Notes: a model not told the origin generated them from the sequence alone. A stretch of DNA of 64,000 bases from Pyrinomonadaceae bacterium (GCA_017983495.1 JAGOBH010000001.1:124001-188000); one strand, 5' to 3'. Positions 33,415 to 42,741 are shown, counted from the first letter of the stretch. Numbers and translations: made by a program.

Positions 33415-35310
33415 CTACTCAACCCTGTCCGCCAACTCAGCCCAGCGCATCATGTCTGTTTCCAGCTGCTCACTGAGTTTCTGCTGCTCGACAAAAAGTT
33501 CGTGAACTTTTCCGGCATCGCTGGCGGCGAGCGTGAGCTCGCGGTCTATCTCGGGCAGGCGGGCTTCTGCTGCGGCGATGCTTGTTTCGAGGGCTTCGAG
33601 TTCGCGTGTTTCCTTAAAGCTAAGCTTCTTTGGTTTCGGTTTGTCAGCCGCGGCTTCCGATTTTGGCTCAGCCTTTTTGACCGTTGGCTCCGGCTCCTTT
33701 GATTCGCTTTCCTCGCGTTCGCGGGCTTCGAGATAGGCGGTGTAGTCGCCTGCGTATTCGCGGACGTGTCCGCCGGGCTCGAATCGAAATACGTTCTCGA
33801 TCGTCCGGTCCAGAAAATAGCGGTCATGGCTGACGACGATCAGCGCACCGGCGAAATCGTCGAGGTATTCTTCGAGAGCGATCAGCGTCGGGATGTCGAG
33901 GTCATTAGTCGGCTCATCTAGCAGCAGAACGTTCGGCGAGCCCATCAGAATCCGCAGCAAGTACAATCGCCGTCGTTCGCCGCCCGACAGATTGCCGATG
34001 ACCGCGTACTGCGCGGCCGGCGTAAATAAAAATCGCTCGAGCATCTTGCCCGCGGTGATCTGCACTCCTTCATTCGTGGTGACGTATTCGGCGACATCAC
34101 GGATATAATCGATGACACGCTGGTCGTCGTTGAGCTCACGGCTTTCCTGATCGTAATAGCCGACATGTACGGTCTGCCCTATGTCGATCTCGCCTTCGTC
34201 CGGGGCAACACGGCCGGTGATCATGTCGAGCAGCGTCGTCTTGCCCGAACCGTTGGCACCGATTATGCCGATGCGGTCGTCACGTTTGAGCAGGTACGTG
34301 AAATTGTCGATCAGTTTTGCCGTGTCGTACGATTTCGAAACGCCCAGCATCTCGATGACCTTTGACCCGAGTCGTTTTGACCCGATCGCGATATCGACCT
34401 CGCCCTTTGCCTGCTCTTTGGGCTGTGCCATCAGCGTGTGAGCGGCCTCGATGCGGTGTTTCGATTTGCGGGTTCGTGCCTTGGCTCCGCGGCGAAGCCA
34501 GGCAAGCTCCTTCTTTATCAATTGCTCGCGCTTGTGTCCCTCGACCGCACGCAGCTCGTCCTGCTCGGCCTTTTTCTCTAGGTAATACGCATAATTCCCA
34601 TTAAAACTCTGCACGTCGCCTCGATCGACTTCGAATATCCGGTCCGTCACGCGGTCCAGAAAATAGCGGTCGTGCGTCACCAGCAGCAAAACGCCTGTGT
34701 AACGCCGCAGATAATCCTCGAGCCACTCGATAGTGTCGGCGTCGAGGTGGTTGGTCGGCTCGTCTAAGATCAGGATGTCGGGTTTGAAGATCAACTCGTG
34801 TGCAAGGGCGACGCGCTTTCGCTGTCCGCCCGAGAGCGTTCCCATCAGGGCATGCGTGTCCGTAATGTCGAGCCGCGTCAGAACGGCACGTGCGTTTGCC
34901 TCGATCTCCCAGCCGCCATTGATGTCGAGCTCGTGCTGCAGCTCGGAGACGCGTTCGAGCAGAGCCGCATCGTGAGCACCGGCCGCCAGATCGTGACATG
35001 CCGCCTCGTAATCGCGGATCGTCTGCATTACGCCCTTGCTCGACGCAAATATCGTCTCGAGCACGGTCAGCTTGTCGTCGAACGGCGGATTTTGCGACAG
35101 GTACGCGAGCGTTTTGCCCTTTGCACGCACTACACGGCCCGTATCCGGCTCTTCAAGCCCGGCGATTATCCGAAGCAATGTTGTCTTTCCGGACCCATTC
35201 GCCCCAATGATCCCGATCTTGTCGCGGTCCTCAAGCCCGAGCGTCACCCCCTCAAACAGCGGCCTGAACCCATAATTCTTCGAGACATTTTCGAGCGAAA
35301 GGATATTCAT
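33415..35310 (-). CDS. ABC-F family ATPase (Uup type)
   Basis: A 631-residue protein with two ABC domains in tandem and no membrane part. The first has GANGSGKTTLLRII, signature LSGGQRKRVALAHEL and Walker B ILILDEPTNHLD; the second has GANGSGKTTLLDMI, LSGGERRRLYLL and VLLLDEPTNDLD. An interdomain linker rich in Arg and Lys (RRGAKARTRKSKHRIEAA) and a C-terminal coiled coil of about 65 residues fit the Uup branch of ABC-F proteins. These bind ribosomes or DNA structures and help with stalled translation. The gene is single in its orientation between two toxin-antitoxin pairs. Confidence 0.93.
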   Translation of the reverse strand: MNILSLENVSKNYGFRPLFEGVTLGLEDRDKIGIIGANGSGKTTLLRIIAGLEEPDTGRVVRAKGKTLAYLSQNPPFDDKLTVLETIFASSKGVMQTIRDYEAACHDLAAGAHDAALLERVSELQHELDINGGWEIEANARAVLTRLDITDTHALMGTLSGGQRKRVALAHELIFKPDILILDEPTNHLDADTIEWLEDYLRRYTGVLLLVTHDRYFLDRVTDRIFEVDRGDVQSFNGNYAYYLEKKAEQDELRAVEGHKREQLIKKELAWLRRGAKARTRKSKHRIEAAHTLMAQPKEQAKGEVDIAIGSKRLGSKVIEMLGVSKSYDTAKLIDNFTYLLKRDDRIGIIGANGSGKTTLLDMITGRVAPDEGEIDIGQTVHVGYYDQESRELNDDQRVIDYIRDVAEYVTTNEGVQITAGKMLERFLFTPAAQYAVIGNLSGGERRRLYLLRILMGSPNVLLLDEPTNDLDIPTLIALEEYLDDFAGALIVVSHDRYFLDRTIENVFRFEPGGHVREYAGDYTAYLEAREREESESKEPEPTVKKAEPKSEAAADKPKPKKLSFKETRELEALETSIAAAEARLPEIDRELTLAASDAGKVHELFVEQQKLSEQLETDMMRWAELADRVE

Positions 35311-35328
35311 TTGGTTTACTCGAAATGG

Positions 35329-35673
35329 TCAGTTCTTTTTAGCAAGATCCGGATGGAAGATCTCAACAACTTCGCCTGGATGAATCTCATTTAACGCACT
35401 CTCTACGGACTGGATCATCTCAACGTGGGTTACGAGGCGATTATTAAACGCACGAAAAATGAGAATCGCTATATTACGATTTGATAAATTTTGCTGATTC
35501 TTTATATTTGCGTCTGCGGTTAGAATTACACCAAAACCATTTAGTTCGGCAAGATCAAGTAATTTTCCATTGACCACATCGGCCCATCCTTGCTCTTGCG
35601 TAGTAGCGGTGTCGTGTTTGGAAAAGTGAGCCTTAAGTCGGCGATCTAAATTGTGGTCAAGCAGGATCTTCAC
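35329..35673 (-). CDS. DUF5615 PIN-like toxin
   Basis: A 114-residue protein that begins KILLDHNLDRRLKAHFSKHD, the first strand and helix of the DUF5615/Mut7-C PIN-like fold with acidic D6, and continues with GVILTADANIKNQQNLSNRN and IAILIFRAFNNRL. Such proteins are coded directly after DUF433 genes and are regarded as toxins of that module. It overlaps the upstream DUF433 gene by four bases. The function of this pair has been tested in few cases, so toxicity is inferred. Confidence 0.82.
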   Translation of the reverse strand: MKILLDHNLDRRLKAHFSKHDTATTQEQGWADVVNGKLLDLAELNGFGVILTADANIKNQQNLSNRNIAILIFRAFNNRLVTHVEMIQSVESALNEIHPGEVVEIFHPDLAKKN

Positions 35674-35888
35674 TTTTTCGCAGTTTCCTTCAGCAACGAT
35701 TGTTTGGCCAGTTCCAAAACATCGATGGCTTGTTCTCGGGTGACCGGTGGAAACCCGTCTAGAAAATCCTCAAGCGTATCACCACCCTCAATGTAGTCGA
35801 AGAGATTTTGTATCGGCACGCGGGTTCCGGCAAAAACCGGAACACCGCTAAGCTTTTCAGGGTTGATCTCTATTGTCTTGCTCATCAT
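35670..35888 (-). CDS. DUF433 antitoxin-like protein
   Basis: A 72-residue protein with the DUF433 signature: IEINPEKLSGVPVFAGTRVP then IQNLFDYIEGGDTLEDFLDG, and a helix after FPPVTREQAIDVLELA. This is a winged-helix-like DNA-binding protein usually found in front of DUF5615 genes. The start is MMSK or one codon later. The four-base overlap with the next gene is typical of antitoxin-toxin pairs. It lies between the ABC-F gene and the large VWA gene. Confidence 0.85.
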   Translation of the reverse strand: MMSKTIEINPEKLSGVPVFAGTRVPIQNLFDYIEGGDTLEDFLDGFPPVTREQAIDVLELAKQSLLKETAKK

Positions 35889-35907
35889 TTTCTGATTTTA
35901 TCACAGG

Positions 35908-38900
35908 TCAACTTGTCAATCGCCGGTAAATATTCGGCATCCGCTCCGGCAGGCTTAGCACGTCGTCGATGATCGTGTAGCCAACGTCGCCGTAGAGGTC
36001 GCGGAGTTCGCTTTCGGATTCGCGATCGATGGTGATGCAAAATGGTGTAATGCCCATCATTTTGGCCTCGGTCAGGGCTTCGCGGACGTCCTCGCGGGCG
36101 TAACGTGCGTCGCCGTAATCGTGATCGTACGGCCGGCCGTCGGTCAGGATGATAAGCAGCTTGGTTCGCGACTCTTGTCGCAGTAACTTATGGGCAGCAT
36201 GTCGGATGGCTGCCCCGAGCCGCGTGTTGTTTTGAAACGTAATACCGCCGATCCGCCGTTCGATCTCCTCGGAGTATTTTTCGGCAAAATCCTTGACGAC
36301 GTAAAATTTCACATTTCGCCGCCCTTCGCTCGTAAAACCGTTGATCGAATAAACATCGCCGACCGCCTCGAGGGCTTCGCTCATCAGCACCAGGCCTTCT
36401 TTCTCGATCTCGATTATCCGGCGGCCCGGATGCGTGTACGGCTGCAGCGGATTGCGCGTGATCGTGCGTGCGGTCGATGAGCTTTGGTCCAGCAGCAACG
36501 AAACGGCCACGTCACGCTGCCGCCTGAGGCGCTTGGTATAGATATTCTCCGATTGCTGGCCGTCGGCACGTCGGTCGACAACGTAATCGACCAGGGCGTT
36601 GAGGTCGTAATCCTCGCCGTCGATCTCGCGGTTCACACGTGTCAGATTTTCGGGCTTCATCAACTGAAATTGATGTCTGATCGAAGATATCACGCCGCGG
36701 TAACGCGTCCGCGTCAGCTCGACAAACGTCCGGTCACCCTGCTTGACCTTTTTCTCGATGACACGGCTCCAGCCGACGCGGTAATCGTTCAGCTCGCGGT
36801 CCCATTCGTCATAGGCAAACGCCTCGTCGCCCGCTTCGAGAGCCTGCTCGGGCATTTCGCTCTGCGACCACGCCTCCGAGCCCTGCAGATCGTCGGGTTC
36901 ACCCTCGTCGTCGAGGCTGTTCCAGGCGTTAAAGAGGTCCGAGACGTCGCGTGCATCCTTGGGCTTTTCGCGTTTGACCTGATCCTCGGTCACGGCCTCG
37001 GCGGCGTCCTTGTCGTCGTATGCAAACTCGCTCTTGTCGTCCGAATTTTCCGGCTCCGTCTCCTGCGTCTCCTCGGGCGAGATCGTTTGAAACAGCGTAT
37101 AGACGCGGCTCGTCGCCATTAGTGAATCGGCGACCGACGCCTCGTTCATCTGCAGATACTTTTCGACGACCGTCTCGACCTCGGAGACGATCTGGCCATA
37201 GAATCTGCGTGCGTCATCGGTCGCACCGCCGCACATCGTGATCTGAAACAGCAGTTCGAACGGCACCTGATACATCGGCAGATCAAATATGTACGGCCTG
37301 TTCGCCCGCAGAAATTCCTTCATCAGATCGAGGTCCTTACGCAGGCCGCGATAGGTCTGCCGCAGATGGTTATCGATCCGTGCGTTTTCCATCGTGCCGA
37401 AGATCTTTCGTGCCAGACGCGGTTCTGGAAACGCCGTCAGCACCGCACGATAATCCGAATCTTTAGGCAGCTTTTTCCGCCGCCGCTTCGCCTCTTCGCG
37501 GATCTCTTTTTCCGGCAGTGCCTTTTCGCCCTTCTGCACATCCTCGATATAACCCGCGAGAGAAAACGCGTCCGTCTCGTCTGCCGTTGCCGAATAAAGT
37601 TCGGTCAGTTCGGTATATGCCGCCTTGAGCCCGGCTGTATCGCGTTCGAACGTACCAAATTCGATCTGTCCCGCACCATGTGCGGCCAGCACTTTGTACA
37701 GACGAAAGTCCATCTCGTCCTCGTCAAACTCAGCCACCGACGCCGGCAAATAGATCGTCTTGCCGTCGCCGATCCGCGATTCCTGCGGCACCTCAGTGAT
37801 CGGGGCGATCTCGACCTCTTTTCCGGTCAGAGCCTCGACGTACATCCGCAAAATGCTCTGAACGCGTTCCAGCGGCAGCCCGAGCCGTGTTCGCTGGAGC
37901 CGCGAGTTCGATTCGCGCGTCTCAAGAGCAAAATAGCTGCGTCGCGATTTCGAAGATTCGGATGCGCGTTCGTTGATGCCGGTTTCGGCCCACTCGACGA
38001 ACTGCTCCAGGGAAACCGTACGCAACGCGGCAGCACTCGATTTGAACGCCGCCAGAGCGCTCTCGGCGTCCTTTTCGGCGATCTGTGCCGTCAGCTGCAG
38101 CACACGCCGGATCGCCTCCGAGTGGTCCTCGCGTTTACTTCGGGTAAGCGAAGCGAGCACCTTGGGCGTCGAACGTAGAAACGAGATGAGCACTGCGTTG
38201 CCGTGCCGGGCAATCGTTCGGGAAACGATGCTCCAGTCCTCAAACGCCTTTTCGGCGCTCTGTAGTACGCCGCTGCCGGACGTGACAAAATGCAGTGTCA
38301 CGCTGCCGCCAAACTCGAGAAAATCGGTCGCCCGCCGCATCAGCACGATCGCGTTTGCGGCCGAAAGCTTTTCGAGGGCCTCAGGCAGATTCGCCCACAG
38401 GTCAGCCGTCATTCCGCCGGTGCGATCGGCAAAATGGCCTGCGAGTTCGAGTATCGCGGCCGCGACCGCTGCCTGTTCGCCCTCAAATCGGGCGATCGCA
38501 CGTGCAACTTCGGGGGTGTGCTGCAAAAACTCGGCACTATGCTTGGCAGAACGCTGGGCGATTTCGACGGCGAGCACGAGGATATCCACGAGCAGCTTTT
38601 TATCCTCGATCTCACTCGCGATCTCGGGTACGGAGCGAAACGTTTCGAGCGCGATCGAACTCGACAGAACCAGTTGCCTTGTGCAGATCTGAAAGACAGC
38701 GGCGCGTCCGGGTTCGGGTATTGCCTTGAGTCCGGCAACGCCGTCGATGAAAAATTTGGCACCCGATTCGGCGTTTCCCATCGCCAGCCGACGGCCCATC
38801 TCACCCCACTGTCGCAGGTCATCCGCCGACAATATCTTCGCGGCACGCGGCACCGCCTCGACAAATTCGCGGCTTGCCCTGAGGCTGACGCCGGCAAGTG

Positions 38901-39003
38901 CGGCGCTCATCTCCAGAGCCGCACGCTTCTTGTCACTCGGCAGCCGGCCAAGCCGTGCGGCCAGCCCGGTCAGCGAATTCTTGTGCTTTGACCCATCTTC
39001 CAT
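35908..39003 (-). CDS. Large VWA-domain protein, NorD/CbbO-like
   Basis: A 1031-residue cytoplasmic protein. The first 350 residues are alpha-helical repeats rich in Ala and Leu; a middle part (about 350-700) has NorD-like segments such as [20 protein letters not shown] and [15 protein letters not shown]; an acidic stretch follows ([12 protein letters not shown]). The C-terminus is a von Willebrand A domain with MIDAS residues DQSSS at about 837, then [10 protein letters not shown] and [17 protein letters not shown]. NorD and CbbO work with a MoxR-type AAA ATPase (NorQ, CbbQ) to activate a metal enzyme. No such ATPase is adjacent here, so partner and target are unknown. It is divergent to the secreted protein at 39111. 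Confidence 0.82.
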   Translation of the reverse strand: MEDGSKHKNSLTGLAARLGRLPSDKKRAALEMSAALAGVSLRASREFVEAVPRAAKILSADDLRQWGEMGRRLAMGNAESGAKFFIDGVAGLKAIPEPGRAAVFQICTRQLVLSSSIALETFRSVPEIASEIEDKKLLVDILVLAVEIAQRSAKHSAEFLQHTPEVARAIARFEGEQAAVAAAILELAGHFADRTGGMTADLWANLPEALEKLSAANAIVLMRRATDFLEFGGSVTLHFVTSGSGVLQSAEKAFEDWSIVSRTIARHGNAVLISFLRSTPKVLASLTRSKREDHSEAIRRVLQLTAQIAEKDAESALAAFKSSAAALRTVSLEQFVEWAETGINERASESSKSRRSYFALETRESNSRLQRTRLGLPLERVQSILRMYVEALTGKEVEIAPITEVPQESRIGDGKTIYLPASVAEFDEDEMDFRLYKVLAAHGAGQIEFGTFERDTAGLKAAYTELTELYSATADETDAFSLAGYIEDVQKGEKALPEKEIREEAKRRRKKLPKDSDYRAVLTAFPEPRLARKIFGTMENARIDNHLRQTYRGLRKDLDLMKEFLRANRPYIFDLPMYQVPFELLFQITMCGGATDDARRFYGQIVSEVETVVEKYLQMNEASVADSLMATSRVYTLFQTISPEETQETEPENSDDKSEFAYDDKDAAEAVTEDQVKREKPKDARDVSDLFNAWNSLDDEGEPDDLQGSEAWSQSEMPEQALEAGDEAFAYDEWDRELNDYRVGWSRVIEKKVKQGDRTFVELTRTRYRGVISSIRHQFQLMKPENLTRVNREIDGEDYDLNALVDYVVDRRADGQQSENIYTKRLRRQRDVAVSLLLDQSSSTARTITRNPLQPYTHPGRRIIEIEKEGLVLMSEALEAVGDVYSINGFTSEGRRNVKFYVVKDFAEKYSEEIERRIGGITFQNNTRLGAAIRHAAHKLLRQESRTKLLIILTDGRPYDHDYGDARYAREDVREALTEAKMMGITPFCITIDRESESELRDLYGDVGYTIIDDVLSLPERMPNIYRRLTS

Positions 39004-39110
39004 TTATATTTCAAGTCTATGAAGTGTGAGGCGTATTGTCCAAAACCACGGAACATATCCGTCCGCCGGGGCGTTCTATCTTAATTACTCTGCCCGGAGG
39101 AACAGTTTAT

Positions 39111-39914
39111 ATGAGCAAGATCTCGTCGATATTGGTTCTAGCTTCCGCCATTTTGGTTGGCGTTGGTTTGGCGGCAGCCCAAACCCCGGATTTTCGTTTG
39201 CGGCCGGGACGCGTCGCAGTCGGTACGGTCTATCATTATCTCAAGACCAACGTCGACGGCACCCAGCCCGAGAACATATCGCTCTATATCGCCAATTCGA
39301 CGCGTATCGAGTCGTTCAAATTTCACGAAAAAGGCACTCGTGCCGGTCTCGTAACCGCCGAAATGGATTGGACGACGTTCATTCCGGCCAAGATCGAATC
39401 GTGGCAGGTCAGCTCAAAGACCGACCGCAAACTCTTTGCGACATTGACCTATAAACCGGCTGACCAAAGCGTCGAGGTCTCGATACCGGCGATGAAACCG
39501 ACGAGCGAATTTGCCAGGATCGGGCTGCTGCCTTTCCATTTATACAATTTTGATCTCGCCAGCCTGAACGTCTCGCTGCCGCATCTGATCGACCCGAAAC
39601 GCTCATTCACCGTCGGCATTGCCGACCCGACGTTCAAACCCGACGGCCCGATGTTCGCCTATCGCGGCGGCCTCACCTTTACGTTTGAGAAGGACGAAGA
39701 GCGAAACGGCGTCAAATGCCGCCGCTACTCGGCCGCGGGCGACGGCATCGGCGGCAAAGGTACCGTTTGGGTCAACAAAAAGGGCGGTTATATCGAGGAT
39801 ATGGAGTTTGACGTCGCCAATAATCCGGACTGGAAGACATTTAAGCTAAAGCTCCTAAAAAAAGAAACGATGACCGCCGCCGGCTGGCAGCAGTTCATCG
39901 CCTCGCAATTCTGA
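39111..39914 (+). CDS. Secreted DUF3108-like protein
   Basis: About 267 residues from ATG 39111, preceded by GGAGG at a proper distance; an upstream in-frame start (39036) lacks a signal peptide directly after it. Signal peptide ends near VGVGLAAAQ. The body is all-beta, with LIDPKRSFTVGIADPTFKP and LTFTFEKDEERNGVKCRRYS, and a last part NPDWKTFKLKLLKKE. It resembles the DUF3108 group of exported beta-barrel-like proteins, but this is a weak call. It ends directly against the convergent FHA-peptidase gene with no gap. Confidence 0.65.
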   Translation: MSKISSILVLASAILVGVGLAAAQTPDFRLRPGRVAVGTVYHYLKTNVDGTQPENISLYIANSTRIESFKFHEKGTRAGLVTAEMDWTTFIPAKIESWQVSSKTDRKLFATLTYKPADQSVEVSIPAMKPTSEFARIGLLPFHLYNFDLASLNVSLPHLIDPKRSFTVGIADPTFKPDGPMFAYRGGLTFTFEKDEERNGVKCRRYSAAGDGIGGKGTVWVNKKGGYIEDMEFDVANNPDWKTFKLKLLKKETMTAAGWQQFIASQF

Positions 39915-41411
39915 TCAGCCTTTCGGCGGCAAGCCGTCCGAGTAGATAAAGACGTGCCAGCACGCGTTGGTACCGTATTCGATCAGGGCGTCAAGCTTAT
40001 TGTCGTTTTCCATCTCCGCGAGTTTATCCATCACGTAATTCTGCTCTTCGGCCGTCATGTGCTTGCGGGCGAGGTCAAACGCGCAGCCCGACGTGTGCGG
40101 CGGCAAGCTGCCCTCGCCGCGAACCTTGAACGAATTGGCGTTGGTCGCGTTGAGGCTGATCTGATAGTCCATCGAACGAGTCAGCGACGTCACACGCAGC
40201 GGCCGATTGTATTTGGCGTAATAGTGCTCGGCGAGTTCGATCAGGATCGGTTTTGCCCGCTTATTGAACATTCGCAGCAGACGGACGCGCATTTGTTTGC
40301 GGTCGCTCGGGTTGTTCAGGTCGTACTTTTGCCCGGCGAAATTGCTGGCAAGCGTTGACAGGAAAGTGTACTTCGGATGTCCCGGCACTATTTCATCCCG
40401 AACATCAGGAAATGCGAACGTCATGAACGGCCCGTCACCGGCACTGCCGCCGACGCTGAGATAGTAGCTTCTGGTCGCCATCGGCATCTCGATCAATTCC
40501 TTGTTGAGCCGTTTTTCGGCAAGCTCACCAAAATCCAGCGGCTGACGGTAGCCTGTTGTTTTCATCTCAGCGAGCTTTCTCTTTTGTTTGACCACGCCGT
40601 CGCCGAATAGCTCTTTAGGAACATTCAGGCCCGCAGGGCGGATGCCCGTTTCGCCGCTTCGCGCTTCGAGCGATTTTGCCTGCCGGTCGGCGAGCAGTGC
40701 GGCCGAAACGTTCAGATCGGCCTCGTCGGTGTTGTCAGATTCGACCTTTACGTCGCTAACCGTCTTTGCGTCGATCTCTTTTTCCTCGGTTTCCCACGAT
40801 GATATCAGGTCGTCAAGATCCTCTTCGTCCTCACCGCCGAGCGGATCGATGACACGCATCGGTATCACCTTTGACGCGAGGATCGGCGGTGGAGTCTTGC
40901 CGCCCGGGCCAACCGTTCCGCCGCCGTTTCGCGAAGCAAAGAGTAGAGCGATCACGGCGCCGAAAATTATCACGAACGTCATTGCCGCCGCCGCGATGAG
41001 CATCATCGGATAACCGCCGACCTTTTCCGACGGGGCTGCCGCAGCAGTCTGCGGAACTATCTTCGGTGCCGCAGCCGGCTCGGGAACCGCGGTCGGCTGG
41101 ACATATGACGCGGCTTCCATCTCGACCGTTATGGTCGTGTCGCTGCCGATCTTGAGCACGTCGCCGTTCTTGAGCAAACGCGGGCCGCCCGAGACCTTGT
41201 TCCCATTCAGAAACGTGCCGTTGAGCGAATCTTCGTCAACGACCAGCAGCTCGTCTTCGTCCCAGAAAAATGTTGTGTTCCTGCGGGAGAGCCCCGAGTC
41301 GCCGATAACAAGCTGTGACGAATCGGTCCGCCCGATGGTCAGCTCGTTATCGAGCGAAACCGAGCGGTCACCGTCCGGGGCCTGGATCTTTAAAACGGCT
41401 TTATTCATCAA
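39915..41411 (-). CDS. FHA-domain membrane protein with C-terminal M15/LAS-type peptidase domain
   Basis: A 498-residue fusion. The N-terminal FHA domain (residues about 5-95) has LTIGRTDSSQLVIGDSGLSR and DSLNGTFLNG, the pThr-binding loops. A Pro/Ala linker is followed by a membrane helix (MMLIAAAAMTFVIIFGAVIA, about 136-158) and an outer part. The C-terminal domain carries the LAS-peptidase pattern: RVTSLTRSMDYQ, PPHTSGCAFDLA with H-x6-D (about 435-442), a downstream Glu and the final ACWHVFI His. M15/LAS enzymes cut peptidoglycan cross-links. Joining a pThr sensor inside the cell to a wall peptidase outside is unusual. It overlaps the small zinc-ribbon gene by four bases. Confidence 0.78.
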   Translation of the reverse strand: MMNKAVLKIQAPDGDRSVSLDNELTIGRTDSSQLVIGDSGLSRRNTTFFWDEDELLVVDEDSLNGTFLNGNKVSGGPRLLKNGDVLKIGSDTTITVEMEAASYVQPTAVPEPAAAPKIVPQTAAAAPSEKVGGYPMMLIAAAAMTFVIIFGAVIALLFASRNGGGTVGPGGKTPPPILASKVIPMRVIDPLGGEDEEDLDDLISSWETEEKEIDAKTVSDVKVESDNTDEADLNVSAALLADRQAKSLEARSGETGIRPAGLNVPKELFGDGVVKQKRKLAEMKTTGYRQPLDFGELAEKRLNKELIEMPMATRSYYLSVGGSAGDGPFMTFAFPDVRDEIVPGHPKYTFLSTLASNFAGQKYDLNNPSDRKQMRVRLLRMFNKRAKPILIELAEHYYAKYNRPLRVTSLTRSMDYQISLNATNANSFKVRGEGSLPPHTSGCAFDLARKHMTAEEQNYVMDKLAEMENDNKLDALIEYGTNACWHVFIYSDGLPPKG

Positions 41412-41635
41412 TGATGATGGTCATCATCGGCTACTTCTTTCAGCTTTGAGATGTCGAGCAGACGAGCAAATTCATCGAAATGGAACATCGTCTCGTCCTT
41501 ACAATAATCGCAAAAGAACGTCACATCTTCGCCGAGATACATATCCTTAAGATGATATGCGATGAAGCAGCCGTAACATCGCTGAATGCGTTTGCCGAAT
41601 TCGGCAATAACTTCTTCTGAAACGTGATCTGTCAT
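41408..41635 (-). CDS. Small zinc-ribbon-like protein with His-rich tail
   Basis: A 75-residue protein with two cysteine pairs, C-x2-C in RCYGCFIAY and C-x2-C in FFCDYCKDE, the spacing of a zinc ribbon, and a C-terminal DDDHHH. No family is recognised. It starts 83 bases from the histidine leader on the other strand and overlaps the FHA gene by four bases, so it is probably translated with it. The zinc-ribbon reading is from cysteine spacing only. Confidence 0.7.
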   Translation of the reverse strand: MTDHVSEEVIAEFGKRIQRCYGCFIAYHLKDMYLGEDVTFFCDYCKDETMFHFDEFARLLDISKLKEVADDDHHH

Positions 41636-41677
41636 AAACTGTCCGCGATTTTACCACATTCATTTTTTGGACTCCGC

Positions 41678-41707
41678 TTGCAAAACCATTTCCTATGTGT
41701 TTTTAAT
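41678..41707 (+). promoter_or_regulatory. Candidate promoter of the histidine operon
   Basis: TTGCAA (41678-41683) and TTTAAT (41702-41707) are 18 bases apart. Transcription would start only a few bases before the leader peptide ATG at 41718, which has no obvious RBS, so the leader would be nearly leaderless. This is a tentative assignment. Confidence 0.45.
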
Positions 41708-41717
41708 ACTAGTAACG

Positions 41718-41786
41718 ATGTATCAGGGAATTTCTCAAATCCATCATCTCCACCATCATCACGCGACACATTCGCGCGTGAACTGA
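41718..41786 (+). CDS. hisL: Histidine operon leader peptide HisL
   Basis: A 22-codon frame starting ATG 41718 and ending with TGA at 41784-41786. The peptide has seven His in positions 9-18 (HHLHHHHATH), coded by both CAT and CAC. It lies between the candidate promoter and hisG and is followed by a terminator-like hairpin just before hisG. A run of histidine codons in a short frame ahead of a his operon is the hallmark of ribosome-mediated attenuation: scarce His-tRNA stalls the ribosome and prevents terminator formation. The frame is too short to appear in ordinary gene calling. The seven His codons in ten are hard to explain otherwise. Confidence 0.88.
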   Translation: MYQGISQIHHLHHHHATHSRVN

Positions 41787-41827
41787 TCTCGTTGTTCTAA
41801 CCAACTCGTAAATTAGTTTTAATACAA

Positions 41828-41876
41828 ACGCCGCGAAACTTGAAAAAGTCTCGAGGGCGTCGCTTTGTTGTTTTTT
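41828..41876 (+). terminator. His operon attenuator terminator
   Basis: ACGCC (41828-41832) pairs with GGCGT (41856-41860), CGA (41834-41836) with TCG (41851-41853) and ACT (41838-41840) with AGT (41847-41849), with a loop TGAAAA. A T-rich run TTTGTTGTTTTTT follows (41864-41876) and ends four bases before the hisG ATG. The hairpin lies 41 bases after the leader peptide stop. AGTTT at 41815-41819 can pair with AAACT (41836-41840) and may be part of an antiterminator. Confidence 0.75.
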
Positions 41877-41880
41877 GATC

Positions 41881-42735
41881 ATGAAATTAAAAATAGCTAT
41901 ACAAAAATCAGGAAGACTGGCCGATAATTCGACGGCAATGCTCCGAAAATGCGGCATCGGATTCTCAAACGGCCACGGAAAGCTCAGGACCGAAGCTGCG
42001 GACTTTCCGCTCGAGATATTCTTTCTACGCGATGACGACATACCCGATTACGTCGCTGACGGCGTAGCCGATGTCGGCATCGTCGGCGAAAACATCGTCG
42101 CGGAGGGCGGAAAGCCCGTCGACGTGATCGAAAAACTCGGTTTCGGAAATTGCCGGCTCTCGCTGGCGATACCCAAAGGCGAAAGTTACTCGACGTTGAC
42201 CGAACTTGCCGGAAAGCGGATCGCAACTAGCTATCCAAATATTCTGGGCACGTTTTTTGCCGCACGCGGGATCTCCGCCGATATTCACGAGATCAGCGGT
42301 TCGGTCGAGATTGCTCCGTCGATCGGCCTTGCGGATGCGGTTTGTGACCTCGTAAGCTCGGGCAGCACGCTTTTTTCAAACGGGCTCCGCGAGGTCGAAA
42401 CCGTGATGAATTCCGAAGCGGTGCTTATCGCTCGCAGAGATCTCAGTGCGGACGCCTCGGCGATCCTCGACAAACTCCTTTTTCGCATCCGCAGCGTCAA
42501 GGCCGCAGCCCAAAATAAATACATTCTTCTCAACGCCCCGACCGACAAGGTCGATGAGATCACACGGCTTCTGCCCGGCATGCGCAGCCCGTCGATGATC
42601 CCGCTCGCAACGCCCGGTTGGGTTTCGATGCATTCGGTTGTCGGTGAGACAGACTTTTGGGAGGTCGTGGATTCCCTCAAAAGGGCCGGTGCCGAGGGCA
42701 TTCTAGTATTGTCGATAGACCAGATGATCAGGTAA
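41881..42735 (+). CDS. hisG: ATP phosphoribosyltransferase HisG (long form)
   Basis: First enzyme of histidine synthesis, joining ATP and PRPP. The 284-residue protein has the HisG start KLKIAIQKSGRLADNSTAML, the LRDDDIPDYVADGVADVGIV and GENIVAEG segments, ADAVCDLVSSGSTL and the C-terminal regulatory domain (RSPSMIPLATPGWVSMHSVV). It is the long, feedback-regulated form, so no HisZ is needed. The ATG at 41881 is used; a TTG at 41875 is in the terminator T run. No RBS is visible because the T run lies directly upstream. Confidence 0.95.
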   Translation: MKLKIAIQKSGRLADNSTAMLRKCGIGFSNGHGKLRTEAADFPLEIFFLRDDDIPDYVADGVADVGIVGENIVAEGGKPVDVIEKLGFGNCRLSLAIPKGESYSTLTELAGKRIATSYPNILGTFFAARGISADIHEISGSVEIAPSIGLADAVCDLVSSGSTLFSNGLREVETVMNSEAVLIARRDLSADASAILDKLLFRIRSVKAAAQNKYILLNAPTDKVDEITRLLPGMRSPSMIPLATPGWVSMHSVVGETDFWEVVDSLKRAGAEGILVLSIDQMIR

Positions 42736-42741
42736 ACACAA

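Noticed and set aside
36484-38991. Several 200-270 codon plus-strand frames
   Set aside because: All antisense to the NorD-like gene, rich in Arg, Cys and His, without motifs.
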